DNA of 64,000 nt from Pseudomonas sp. NFR16 (lineage in GTDB: Bacteria > Pseudomonadota > Gammaproteobacteria > Pseudomonadales > Pseudomonadaceae): contig NZ_FNYJ01000008.1 of the NCBI RefSeq assembly GCF_900108875.1, forward strand, positions 143,419 to 207,418, given 5' to 3'. A program made the position numbers and the translations under genes. Positions 44,215-51,756 of this stretch are shown here, in pieces. Under the pieces are notes generated by a model. That model saw only the letters and a program-made list of their open reading frames with translations. It ran no database searches and had not been told where the DNA came from. The first letter of the stretch is position 1. Each line of letters opens with the position of its first letter.

Positions 44215-44567
44215 GAACGGACCGCCTCTCACTCTTCTAAGCCATTGCGCAGGGTAATGATCCATCGCCGACACCCGCCGGCCCTGCGGCTGCAAGCGGG
44301 CGAACTTACCAGATCGAATCGGGGCGCGCTACTCCCGGTTGTCGAGCTTGGCTCTCCAACGCGCCCGTGAACTATGACCGCAGCCAAAGCGTCGGGTTTT
44401 ATATTATTTTGCGGTGCCATCAGTCTAGCCCCTCCTGCGATAACGCCCGGTTTTCTGGATTGTCGGTTGCGGGACTTCAAAGCGGCGGTCGATAAATCCT
44501 GTAGCGCGCCGGTCGCTTGGGTAGAATCCTCAGCTTGTTTCGCACAATCGTCATTAAAGGAAGGCCA
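44215..44567. other. Divergent promoter region dksA / aminotransferase
   Basis: The 353 bases hold the promoters of the two divergent genes. An AT-rich patch (TTTATATTATTTTGC near 44397-44411) could supply a -10 element, and TAGAAT at 44522-44527 is a -10-like hexamer close to the aminotransferase start. No repeat, RNA or terminator was seen. Confidence 0.55.
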
Positions 44568-45740
44568 ATGCCACAGCCCTACAGTGCGCGCAGTCGCGCC
44601 ATCGAACCCTTTCATGTCATGGCACTGCTGGCGCGGGCCAATGAACTGCAGGCGGCGGGGCACGATGTCATTCACCTCGAAATCGGCGAGCCCGACTTCA
44701 CGACGGCCGAACCTATTGTCAAAGCCGGTCAGGCCGCTCTGGCAGCCGGAAAAACCCGTTACACCGCAGCCCGTGGCCTGCCTGAACTGCGCGACGCGAT
44801 TGCCGGCTACTACGCCAGCCGTTATGGCCTGGACATCGATCCGCGGCGGATCCTGATTACCCCAGGCGGTTCGGGCGCGTTGTTGCTGGCGACCAGTCTG
44901 CTGGTCGATCCCGGTAAGCACTGGTTGTTGGCCGATCCGGGATATCCCTGCAACCGGCACTTCCTGCGTCTGGTCGAGGGCGCTGCGCAATTGGTGCCGG
45001 TCGGTCCGGACGTCCGCTACCAGCTCACGCCTGAACTGATCGCCAGCCACTGGAACGAGGACAGTGTCGGCGCCCTGGTCGCGTCCCCGGCCAACCCGAC
45101 GGGCACGTTGCTGCATCGCGATGAACTGGCCGCGCTGTCATCCTCGCTCAAGGTGCGCGATGGGCATCTGGTGGTTGACGAGATCTATCACGGCCTGACC
45201 TACGGCACCGACGCGGCCAGTGTCCTGGAAGTGGATAACGACGCATTTGTGCTCAATAGCTTTTCAAAGTATTTCGGCATGACGGGATGGCGTCTTGGTT
45301 GGCTGGTCGCTCCGGAAGCGGCGGTCGGTGATCTGGAAAAACTCGCTCAAAACTTGTACATCAGCGCGCCGAGCATGGCGCAGAGCGCTGCCCTGGCCTG
45401 TTTCGAGCCGCAAACGCTGGCTATCCTCGAAGAGCGTCGTGCCGAATTCGGTAAGCGTCGGGACTTCCTGCTGCCTGCATTGCGTGAGTTGGGCTTCAAT
45501 ATTGCCGTCGAGCCGGAAGGCGCGTTCTATTTATATGCGGACATCAGCGCCTTCGGCGGTGATGCGTTCGCGTTCTGTCGGCATTTTCTGGAAACCGAGC
45601 ACGTCGCGTTTACTCCCGGGCTTGATTTTGGCCGATACCAGGCCGGTCATCACGTGCGTTTCGCCTACACGCAAAGCCTGCCGCGCCTGCAGGAAGCCGT
45701 CGAGCGGATCGGACGTGGCCTGCGGAGCTGGCAAGGCTGA
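44568..45740 (+). CDS. PLP-dependent aminotransferase (class I/II)
   Basis: The 390-residue protein is a fold-type I aminotransferase of the aspartate aminotransferase group. It shows DVIHLEIGEPDFTTAEP, TRYTAARGLPELRDAIAGYY, TPGGSGALLLATSLL, VASPANPTGTLLHRDEL, VVDEIYHGLTYG and the PLP-lysine motif NSFSKYFGMTGWRLGW, then the carboxylate-binding Arg region HHVRFAYTQS. The substrate pair is unknown. I chose the ATG at 44568, which has AAAGGAAGG upstream. Its TGA shares a base with the sfsA start, so the two are coupled; in other Pseudomonas these genes also stand next to dksA. Confidence 0.88.
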   Translation: MPQPYSARSRAIEPFHVMALLARANELQAAGHDVIHLEIGEPDFTTAEPIVKAGQAALAAGKTRYTAARGLPELRDAIAGYYASRYGLDIDPRRILITPGGSGALLLATSLLVDPGKHWLLADPGYPCNRHFLRLVEGAAQLVPVGPDVRYQLTPELIASHWNEDSVGALVASPANPTGTLLHRDELAALSSSLKVRDGHLVVDEIYHGLTYGTDAASVLEVDNDAFVLNSFSKYFGMTGWRLGWLVAPEAAVGDLEKLAQNLYISAPSMAQSAALACFEPQTLAILEERRAEFGKRRDFLLPALRELGFNIAVEPEGAFYLYADISAFGGDAFAFCRHFLETEHVAFTPGLDFGRYQAGHHVRFAYTQSLPRLQEAVERIGRGLRSWQG

Positions 45741-46483
45741 TGCGTTTTTCTCCTCCTCTCGAAGAAGCTCGGCTGATCCAGCGCTACAAGCGGTTCCTGG
45801 CCGATATCGAAACCCCAAGCGGCGAAATGCTGACGATTCACTGCCCCAACACCGGCTCCATGTTCAATTGCATGATGCCGGGCGGCCGGGTCTGGTTCAG
45901 CCGCTCCAACGATCCCAAACGCAAGCTGCCCGGCACGTGGGAGATCAGCGAAACACCTCAAGGTCGCTTCGCGTGCGTCAACACCGGCCGCGCCAACAGG
46001 TTGGTGGAAGAGGCGCTGCTGGCAGGCGTGATCACAGAACTGAACGGGTTCACTGCAATCAAGCGCGAAGTCGCTTACGGGCAGGAAAACAGTCGCGTCG
46101 ATTTTCGTCTGGTTTATCCCCAGGGTGCGTTGTTTCTTGAAGTAAAGAGCGTGACGCTGGGTTTTGACGACAGCAATGTCGCGGCATTTCCTGACGCCGT
46201 CACCCAGCGCGGCGCCAGACATTTGCGTGAACTGGCGACGCTGGCGCGGGAAGGCGTGCGGGCAGTGCTGCTGTATTGCGTGAACCTGACGGGTGTCGAG
46301 GGTGTACGGCCGGCGGAAGAGATCGACGCCGCCTACGCGGCAGCCCTGCGCGAAGCGGTGGCGGCCGGCGTGGAAGTTCTGGCGTATGGGGTGCAACTGA
46401 CGCCCGACGAAGTGCGCATCGACCGGCGACTACAGATCCATCTGCATGATCTCAATCATCCCGTGCCTGTTCTGGCAAATTGA
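45740..46483 (+). CDS. sfsA: SfsA family protein (sugar fermentation stimulation)
   Basis: The 247-residue protein matches SfsA: ARLIQRYKRFLADIETPSGE, HCPNTGSMFNCMMPGGRVWF, ACVNTGRANRLVEEAL, KREVAYGQENSRVDFRL, LEVKSVTLG and FPDAVTQRGARHLREL. The fold has an OB domain and a nuclease-like domain (D-x-E-V-K type motif in RVDFRL...FLEVKSVTL), and nucleic-acid binding has been suggested, but the physiological role is unsettled. The start overlaps the aminotransferase by one base. The 3' end is convergent with the Rieske protein gene and overlaps it by about 32 bases. Confidence 0.92.
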   Translation: MRFSPPLEEARLIQRYKRFLADIETPSGEMLTIHCPNTGSMFNCMMPGGRVWFSRSNDPKRKLPGTWEISETPQGRFACVNTGRANRLVEEALLAGVITELNGFTAIKREVAYGQENSRVDFRLVYPQGALFLEVKSVTLGFDDSNVAAFPDAVTQRGARHLRELATLAREGVRAVLLYCVNLTGVEGVRPAEEIDAAYAAALREAVAAGVEVLAYGVQLTPDEVRIDRRLQIHLHDLNHPVPVLAN

Positions 46484-46790
46484 TCCACACACCGTCCGCA
46501 TCTTCGGCGCAGGCGATTGCGCCCAGGGCCTGACCCTCGCAGGGGCCCGCAACGCATTCGCCGCTTTCTATGAGAAACAGGGCGCCGTGAGTGGCGCACT
46601 GAATCAGGCTGGCGCTGCTGTCCAGAAACTGGTCCGGCTGCCATTCCAGTGCCACGCCCCGATGAGGACAGCGATTGCGGTAGACGTAAATCTGCCCGGC
46701 GCGACGGATTGCCATCAGCGCCAGGCCCTCGACTTCAAAGCCAACGCTCTTGCCCTCTTTGACGCGGTCGCTGTTGCACAGGTATTTCAG
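46452..46790 (-). CDS. Small Rieske [2Fe-2S] protein
   Basis: The 112-residue protein is a single Rieske domain of the ferredoxin type. The cluster ligands are C-x-H in NRCPHRGVALEW and C-x2-H in IQCATHGALF, and the spacing fits. Such proteins act as small electron carriers or subunits; the partner here is unknown. No ATG, GTG or TTG lies near the start of the domain. The best start is a CTG at 46790 (read as Met-KYLCNSDRV) with AAGGAG 6 bases upstream. The next in-frame start upstream is far before the domain and has no ribosome site. The 3' end overlaps sfsA in convergent orientation. A Fur-like site stands in the divergent region. Confidence 0.8.
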   Translation of the reverse strand: MKYLCNSDRVKEGKSVGFEVEGLALMAIRRAGQIYVYRNRCPHRGVALEWQPDQFLDSSASLIQCATHGALFLIESGECVAGPCEGQALGAIACAEDADGVWINLPEQARDD

Positions 46791-46816
46791 CGTAGGCTCC
46801 TTCGCGCTTGACGCGT

Positions 46817-46838
46817 AAATGCAAATAATTATCAAATT
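46817..46838. promoter_or_regulatory. Possible Fur-box-like site between the Rieske and heme-importer genes
   Basis: TGCAAATAATTATCAAATTG contains the half-site ATTATCA and a weak mirror TGCAAATAAT around a central T, resembling a degenerate Fur box. It lies about 30 bases before the Rieske gene start and 125 bases before hmuT. Iron control of a heme importer is expected, but the match is weak. Confidence 0.35.
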
Positions 46839-46963
46839 GCCCGGCTTCGATCTGCAGCATCGACAGTGTGCCAGCTTGCTGAATCGCGAGTCGACACGAC
46901 GTACCAGAGGAACCGCTGACAAGCGCACTCCGTTTTACCTTCCTTATAAGGGATCTCCCCGTT

Positions 46964-47863
46964 ATGCGTTTCATGACCCGACTGACCGCGATCCTGACCG
47001 GCCTGGTGATTGCAAACCTGGCCTTGGCCGACACTCCATCGCCGCAACGCTGGGTCAGTGCCGGGGGCGCGTTGACCGAGTGGGTCGTGGCATTGGGCGG
47101 CGAGTCGCAGCTGGTCGGCGTCGACACCACCAGTCAGCACCCGCAAACGCTGAAAGCGCTGCCCAGCATCGGTTATCAGCGTCAGTTGTCGTCGGAAGGC
47201 ATCCTCAGTCTGCGTCCGGACATTATTGTCGGGACCGAAGAAATGGGGCCTCCCGCCGTCATCGAACAACTGCGTGCTGCCGGCATCAAGGTGCAAGTGT
47301 TATCCGCCAGCGCCGATGTGTCTGCGCTGAAAGGTAATCTGGAAACGCTTGGCACATTGCTCGGCAAACAGGATGAGGCCCGTCGTCTCAGCGAGAGCTT
47401 CGCGCGGCAACTGGACAGTCAGCACACGTGGGTCGATCAGGCGCAACAACATCAGTCGGCTCCTGGCGTGATGCTGCTGGTCAGTCATGCGGGCGCCGCG
47501 CCCATGGTTGCGGGCGCAGGGACCGTTGGCGACTGGTTGATCAAGCAGGCTGGAGGCCGCAATCTGGCGACCCACAGCGATTATAAGATTTTCTCCGCCG
47601 AGGCCATGGCGGGGCTCAGTCCCGAGGTGGTGGTGCTCACCGACCGGGCCCAGAATGGCGCTTCGGCGCGTGACGCCCTGCTCAAGCAGAACCCGGTACT
47701 GGCGGCCTCTCGGGCTGCGCGTGACAACAGATTCGTGGAAGTCGACCCAACACTGCTGGTGGGTGGCTTGGGCCCACGTCTGCCTGAGGCGATCAAGCAC
47801 TTGAGCAAAGCCTTCTATCCTGCAGATACCGCCATCAACGCCAAGGTGTCGCCCGCTCAATGA
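46964..47863 (+). CDS. hmuT: Heme ABC transporter substrate-binding protein (HmuT/PhuT)
   Basis: The 299-residue protein has a signal peptide (LTAILTGLVIANLALA, cleavage near residue 22) and a periplasmic binding fold of the class III type without the central hinge helix count of sugar binders. Family text includes RWVSAGGALTEWVVALGGES, QLVGVDTTSQHPQ, PSIGYQRQLSSEGILSLRPD, and HAGAAPMVAGAGTVGDWLIK. This matches HmuT/PhuT, which carries heme from the outer-membrane receptor to the inner-membrane permease. Vitamin B12 binders (BtuF) are related, but the GYQRQLSSEG stretch is typical of heme binders. Its stop overlaps the start of hmuU by four bases. No heme receptor or PhuS-type gene is adjacent. 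Confidence 0.88.
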   Translation: MRFMTRLTAILTGLVIANLALADTPSPQRWVSAGGALTEWVVALGGESQLVGVDTTSQHPQTLKALPSIGYQRQLSSEGILSLRPDIIVGTEEMGPPAVIEQLRAAGIKVQVLSASADVSALKGNLETLGTLLGKQDEARRLSESFARQLDSQHTWVDQAQQHQSAPGVMLLVSHAGAAPMVAGAGTVGDWLIKQAGGRNLATHSDYKIFSAEAMAGLSPEVVVLTDRAQNGASARDALLKQNPVLAASRAARDNRFVEVDPTLLVGGLGPRLPEAIKHLSKAFYPADTAINAKVSPAQ

Positions 47864-48897
47864 GGGTCATCCTGCAACCGCGAACACTGTTCATTGTGTT
47901 GAGCCTGGCGTGTCTACTGGCCGTCTGGCTATCTCTTGCGCTAGGGCCGGTCAGTCTGCCGCTGATGGATACCTTGCGCGCCGGCCTGCGCCTGCTCGGC
48001 TTTCCGATTGCCGGCCACGACTTGCAGCAGGCCGAATTGATCCTTGGCCAGATCCGTCTGCCGCGCACGTTGCTCGGTCTGGCAGTGGGCGCAGTGCTGG
48101 CGCTGTCTGGCGTCGCGATGCAAGGCCTGTTTCGCAATCCACTGGCCGACCCCGGTCTGGTTGGCGTTTCCAGCGGCGCAGCACTCGGCGCGGCCGTCGC
48201 CATTGTGGCAGGCGCTTCACTGGGTGGGCTGCCGGAAGCCTTCGCACCGTATCTGCTTTCCCTCTGTGCCTTCGCTGGCGGATTGATGGTGACCGGTATC
48301 GTTTACCGGCTAGGCAGGCGCGATGGCCAGACCAGCGTCGGCATCATGTTGCTGGCGGGCGTGGCAATGACGGCGCTGGCCGGCTCTATCATCGGGCTTT
48401 TCACGTATCTGGCGGACGACGCGACGTTGCGCACGCTGACATTCTGGAATCTGGGCACGCTCAATGGCGCAAGTTACGCGCGTTTATGGCCGCTGTTGTT
48501 GGTCTGCGTGCTTGTGATCGTTTGGCTGCCGCGTCGGGCGAAAGCGTTGAACGCGCTGTTGCTGGGTGAGTCCGAAGCGCGTCACCTGGGTATCGAGGTG
48601 GAGCGTCTCAAGGGCGAACTGATTCTGTGCATCGCGCTCGGCGTGGGGGCGGCTGTGGCGGCGGCCGGACTGATCGGGTTTATCGGTCTGATCGTGCCGC
48701 ATCTGGTCCGGCTGATCGCAGGCCCCGATCATCGGGTGGTGTTGCCTGCGTCGGCGCTGGCCGGTGCGAGCCTGCTGCTGTTCGCCGACGTCTTCGCCCG
48801 TCTGGTGCTGGCTCCGGCGGAATTGCCGATCGGCATCGTGACGGCGTTCCTCGGCGCGCCGTTCTTTTTATTCCTGCTGGTCAGAGGGCGGACCTGA
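47860..48897 (+). CDS. hmuU: Heme ABC transporter permease (HmuU/PhuU, FecCD family)
   Basis: The 345-residue inner-membrane permease of the FecCD/BtuC family has about ten membrane helices. It shows the family markers RLPRTLLGLAVGAVLALSGV, MQGLFRNPLADPGLVGVSSG, GFIGLIVPHLVRLIAGPDHR and the C-terminal ELPIGIVTAFLGAPFFLFL, the last two containing the coupling helix that contacts the ATPase. It is overlapped at both ends by hmuT and hmuV. A dimer of this protein with two HmuV subunits moves heme into the cytoplasm. Confidence 0.92.
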   Translation: MRVILQPRTLFIVLSLACLLAVWLSLALGPVSLPLMDTLRAGLRLLGFPIAGHDLQQAELILGQIRLPRTLLGLAVGAVLALSGVAMQGLFRNPLADPGLVGVSSGAALGAAVAIVAGASLGGLPEAFAPYLLSLCAFAGGLMVTGIVYRLGRRDGQTSVGIMLLAGVAMTALAGSIIGLFTYLADDATLRTLTFWNLGTLNGASYARLWPLLLVCVLVIVWLPRRAKALNALLLGESEARHLGIEVERLKGELILCIALGVGAAVAAAGLIGFIGLIVPHLVRLIAGPDHRVVLPASALAGASLLLFADVFARLVLAPAELPIGIVTAFLGAPFFLFLLVRGRT

Positions 48898-49664
48898 TGA
48901 TGATCGCCGAAAACCTCTGCGTTCACCGCGACGGCAAGGACGTTCTGATGAATGTCGACCTGACGCTTGCCCCAGGCGAAATTCTGGGTGTGCTCGGTCC
49001 GAATGGCGCAGGAAAGAGCACGCTGCTCGGCGCCATGAGCGGTGAATTGAAAACCGCGAAGGGGCGGATCAGCCTGGACAACCGTGCGCTGGCTGAATGG
49101 AGCGGTCGTGAGCGCGCGCGGCGCCTGGCGGTTTTGCCGCAGAGCTCGACGTTGAGCTTTGCGTTTAACGTCCATGAGGTGATCGCCATGGGGCGGCTGC
49201 CACACGATACGGGCCGGCAACGCGACGCCGAGATCATTCGTGCGTCACTTGAGGCCGTCGACTCGCTTCATCTGCAGGATCGCAATTACCTGACCTTGTC
49301 AGGGGGTGAGCGTCAGCGGGTGCATCTGGCGCGAGTGCTGGCACAATTGGCAGGGGGCGAGGGCGCGCAAACGCTGTTGCTGGATGAGCCGACGTCCATG
49401 CTTGACCCCTTGCACCAACACACCACCTTGCAGGCCGTGCGTGAATTTGCCGATCGCGGTGGTGCCGTGCTGGTCATCCTGCATGATCTGAACCTGGCCG
49501 CGCGCTACTGTGACCACCTGTTGCTGCTCGAAAACGGTAGACCTTATCTGTCAGGTTCGCCGCAGGTCGTGCTGGCGCCTGAGCCGCTCAGGTCGGTCTT
49601 CGGGCTGGACGTACTGGTGCAGGTTCATCCCGAGCGAGGCCATCCGCTGGTGATCGCGCGTTGA
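48897..49664 (+). CDS. hmuV: Heme ABC transporter ATP-binding protein (HmuV/PhuV)
   Basis: The 255-residue ATPase powers heme import. Walker A is LGPNGAGKSTLLG, the ABC signature LSGGERQRVHLARVLAQL, Walker B TLLLDEPTSMLDP and the switch His is in VILHDLNLAARYC. A VLPQSSTLSFAFNVHEVIAM segment (Q-loop) fits the HmuV subfamily. The first ATG (48897) overlaps the hmuU stop as TGATG; a second ATG follows at once (48900), so the exact start is uncertain by one residue. The gene closes a three-gene unit hmuTUV, after which deoC follows 169 bases later. Confidence 0.93.
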   Translation: MMIAENLCVHRDGKDVLMNVDLTLAPGEILGVLGPNGAGKSTLLGAMSGELKTAKGRISLDNRALAEWSGRERARRLAVLPQSSTLSFAFNVHEVIAMGRLPHDTGRQRDAEIIRASLEAVDSLHLQDRNYLTLSGGERQRVHLARVLAQLAGGEGAQTLLLDEPTSMLDPLHQHTTLQAVREFADRGGAVLVILHDLNLAARYCDHLLLLENGRPYLSGSPQVVLAPEPLRSVFGLDVLVQVHPERGHPLVIAR

Positions 49665-49833
49665 GCCAGTGGCCAGGTCTGCCGCGCGCTCGTTTCTACA
49701 CACTGCGCTTGCAGGCAACGTCCTAAAGACATTTCCGATACTCGCGTAGGCTGGCTCTCTCACCGTCCCGACACCAATTCTTCGTACCCTCGCTGGATTA
49801 TCGTCGGCTCAACGACAGCATTGAGGAGGCGGA

Positions 49834-50595
49834 ATGAACGCAGTAAACGACAACAGCGAAGCGTTGGCACAACAGGCGATTGGCTTGATGGAGCTGACAT
49901 CGTTGAACGCCGATGACACTCAGGAACGGATCGTTGCGTTATGCCAGCGCGCGCTCACGCCTGTCGGCGATGTGGCCGCCGTGTGCGTTCTGCCCCGATT
50001 CGCAGGATTGGCGCGGCGCACCCTCGATAACCTGCGGGCGCGAGACGTCAAAGTGGTCGCGGCGGTCAATTTCACCGGCGGCAGCCCGACGATCGCATCC
50101 GTCGAGTCGGAAACCCAGGCGGCGATTCTGGCAGGCGCTGACGAAATCGATCTGGTCTATCCCTTCCATGCGCTGTTGGGTGGTAATAAGCACATCGGCG
50201 GCGAAATGATTGCGGCGTGCAAGGCGAAATGCACGCGACGCGGCAGCCTGACCGTCACGCTGGAGACCGGTGTGCTGCGGGATCCGCAAATGATTTACGG
50301 CGTGTGCCGGGTCGCTATTCAGGAAGGCGCCGGTTTTCTGAAGACCAGCACGGGTAAGCAGATCGTCAGCGCCACTCCGCAAGCCAGCCGCATCCTGCTT
50401 GAAGCCATCGCCGAGACGGGCGCGCATGTCGGGCTAAAGGCTTCGGGCAACGTACGTACCTTGGCAGAGGCGCAGGTTTACATGGAACAGGCCAGCGCCC
50501 GATTCGGCGATTTCTGGCTGGAGCAGGGGAGGTTGCGGTTGGGTGCGACGAGCCTGCTGGATGATCTGTTGCTGCATCTGGGCGTGGGTTCGTAA
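49834..50595 (+). CDS. deoC: Deoxyribose-phosphate aldolase
   Basis: DeoC cleaves 2-deoxyribose 5-phosphate to acetaldehyde and glyceraldehyde 3-phosphate in deoxynucleoside breakdown. The 253-residue protein is a TIM barrel with the Schiff-base Lys in GFLKTSTGK and the proton-relay Lys in HVGLKASGNVRT; EIDLVYPFHALLGG carries the conserved Asp of the E. coli enzyme. GAGGAGG precedes the ATG. The other deo genes (deoA, deoB, deoD) are not adjacent, which is common outside enterobacteria. Downstream, on the other strand, lies the prrF RNA gene. Confidence 0.92.
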   Translation: MNAVNDNSEALAQQAIGLMELTSLNADDTQERIVALCQRALTPVGDVAAVCVLPRFAGLARRTLDNLRARDVKVVAAVNFTGGSPTIASVESETQAAILAGADEIDLVYPFHALLGGNKHIGGEMIAACKAKCTRRGSLTVTLETGVLRDPQMIYGVCRVAIQEGAGFLKTSTGKQIVSATPQASRILLEAIAETGAHVGLKASGNVRTLAEAQVYMEQASARFGDFWLEQGRLRLGATSLLDDLLLHLGVGS

Positions 50596-50617
50596 CGCCT
50601 CTCGGCTTTCTTCAGGC

Positions 50618-50645
50618 AAAAAAAGACCCGGCAAAAAGCCGGGTC
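50618..50645 (-). terminator. Intrinsic terminator of prrF
   Basis: An 8-base-pair stem GACCCGGC/GCCGGGTC (50625-50632 with 50638-50645) is followed on the minus strand by seven T (50624-50618). On the plus strand the same stem lies 30 bases after deoC and may also end that transcript. Confidence 0.93.
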
Positions 50646-50731
50646 AAAAACCGTGATTAGCCTGATGAGGAGATAATCTGAACGTCCGAACCAAGGAGCC
50701 ATTCAGGTTACCAACCAGCCTCGCGACTGGA
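50618..50731 (-). ncRNA. prrF: PrrF small RNA (iron-sparing, Fur-repressed)
   Basis: PrrF RNAs are made under iron starvation and silence mRNAs for iron-containing proteins. Read on the minus strand the transcript begins ATCCAGTCGCGAGGCTGG, contains the conserved pairing core CTCCTCATCAGGCTAATC (50655-50672), and ends in the stem GACCCGGC-TTTTT-GCCGGGTC followed by seven T. The promoter and Fur box are directly upstream. The length is about 114 bases, as for PrrF1/PrrF2 of P. aeruginosa (about 110-116). Only one copy is present here; in P. aeruginosa two copies stand in tandem, while other Pseudomonas carry separated copies. Identification is from remembered core sequence plus the regulatory signals. 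Confidence 0.92.
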
Positions 50732-50733
50732 TG

Positions 50734-50757
50734 TGATAATCATAGTGATTCTCATTT
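50734..50757 (-). promoter_or_regulatory. Fur box over the prrF promoter
   Basis: On the minus strand AATGAGAATCACTATGAT continues into TATCAC, a good match to the Fur consensus of alternating GATAAT/ATTATC hexamers. It covers the spacer and the -10 element, so iron-loaded Fur would block transcription. Confidence 0.85.
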
Positions 50758-50766
50758 GTAAGTCAA
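50739..50766 (-). promoter_or_regulatory. Sigma-70 promoter of prrF
   Basis: On the minus strand TTGACT (50766-50761) and TATGAT (50744-50739) are separated by exactly 16 bases. The start is expected near 50732. Confidence 0.88.
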
Positions 50767-50780
50767 CAGGTAATTTCCAA

Positions 50781-51077
50781 CTATTTTCCTGCCTGCATGA
50801 CCTGAGAGGCAGTCTGCCGACTGCCCAGTCTTTCTAGCTGTTGATTGAGCGAGTTTTTTCGGTCGATGGATAAGTCGCACCAGTGCAGGTCGAGCAGCGC
50901 GCCTTCGAGCGCGTAGAGCAGTACTTTCGAAGCGCGAAAGCCTTTGGTTCTGACGGCGCGATAAGCGTGAATGGCGCCAACACGACGAAGGTCGGCCGCG
51001 TTATGTATGCCTGCAGCATGCAGCCATTGAGCCGAGGTCTTCCCCAGATTTTTCATGCGTTGCAGTTCATCATCCAT
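50781..51077 (-). CDS. TfoX C-terminal domain protein
   Basis: The 98-residue protein consists only of a TfoX C-terminal-type helical domain (helix-hairpin-helix-like): LQRMKNLGKTSAQWLHAAGI, then LRRVGAIHAYRAVRTKGF, then VLLYALEGALLDLHWCDLSI. The N-terminal TfoX/Sxy domain linked to competence is absent. The function of such single-domain proteins is unknown; nucleic-acid or protein contact is plausible. I chose the ATG at 51077 because AAGGA stands 9 bases upstream, whereas it is only 3 bases from the alternative ATG at 51083. Its 3' end lies beside the prrF promoter. Confidence 0.82.
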   Translation of the reverse strand: MDDELQRMKNLGKTSAQWLHAAGIHNAADLRRVGAIHAYRAVRTKGFRASKVLLYALEGALLDLHWCDLSIDRKNSLNQQLERLGSRQTASQVMQAGK

Positions 51078-51312
51078 GATCATGACATGCGTCCTTGTGA
51101 CTGTAGCTCCTTGTTAAACAGCTCCAGGACTTGACGCAAACTTCAGGACAAGCCGTAAGAATGAGTGTAGTTGCGATGGCGGGTGCGGAAGGTGATGACC
51201 TGCAAAAGTCGGCTCAAGGCGCCGAACGGTCATTCACTGGCAGGCAGCACGGCACGGGCCCGGCATGAGGGCGCATGCAGGGCGTCGGTGTTTTTGCTGT
51301 GGGGATCAGGAC

Positions 51313-51657
51313 TTAGCGGGTGCGGTAACGCAGGCGAGTGCCGAAGTTGACTGACATGAGGATCTCGTCCGCGCTCAACTCAGGAGGGAAGTACGCCCCG
51401 GAAATCTGAGCGTGAGCAATGCTGGCGCCTTCGAGGAGCGTGGTGCGGAAGTCAACGCCGCGCAGGTCCGCAGAGCGAAAGTACGCATCGCTGAAGTCGA
51501 TATCGGCAGCGTTGAGTTCGCGAAGGTCAAGACCGCGAAAGTCGCCACCGGACAAATCGATGGGACCTGTTGTGGGGCGCTGTAGATTGAAAGCGGTGAT
51601 GTCGTCTTTGCGCAGTAACGCGAACAGCGGTGAGTCGAGCTGCTTGGGCTGGTTCAT
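51313..51657 (-). CDS. Pentapeptide-repeat-like small protein
   Basis: The 114-residue protein contains a run of degenerate pentapeptide repeats (A/S-D/N-L-x-x): IDLSGGDFRGLDLRELNAAD, then IDFSDAYFRSADLRGVDFRT, then TLLEGASIAHAQISGAYF, about residues 35-90. This predicts a short right-handed beta-helix. A basic tail, GTRLRYRTR, ends it. Pentapeptide proteins are mostly of unknown function, though some mimic DNA and inhibit gyrase; nothing here supports that specifically. The start at 51657 (MNQPKQLDSP) is preceded by AAGGGG. It follows, on the same strand, the kinase-like gene at 51757. Confidence 0.78.
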   Translation of the reverse strand: MNQPKQLDSPLFALLRKDDITAFNLQRPTTGPIDLSGGDFRGLDLRELNAADIDFSDAYFRSADLRGVDFRTTLLEGASIAHAQISGAYFPPELSADEILMSVNFGTRLRYRTR

Positions 51658-51756
51658 CTGGCGTCCCCTTGTTGGAATTCTGACGCCATTATAATGCCAC
51701 CAGTCTCGAGCCGTGAAGCGATATCTCCACGACTCGACCACCGGCGGAGTCTTGCC

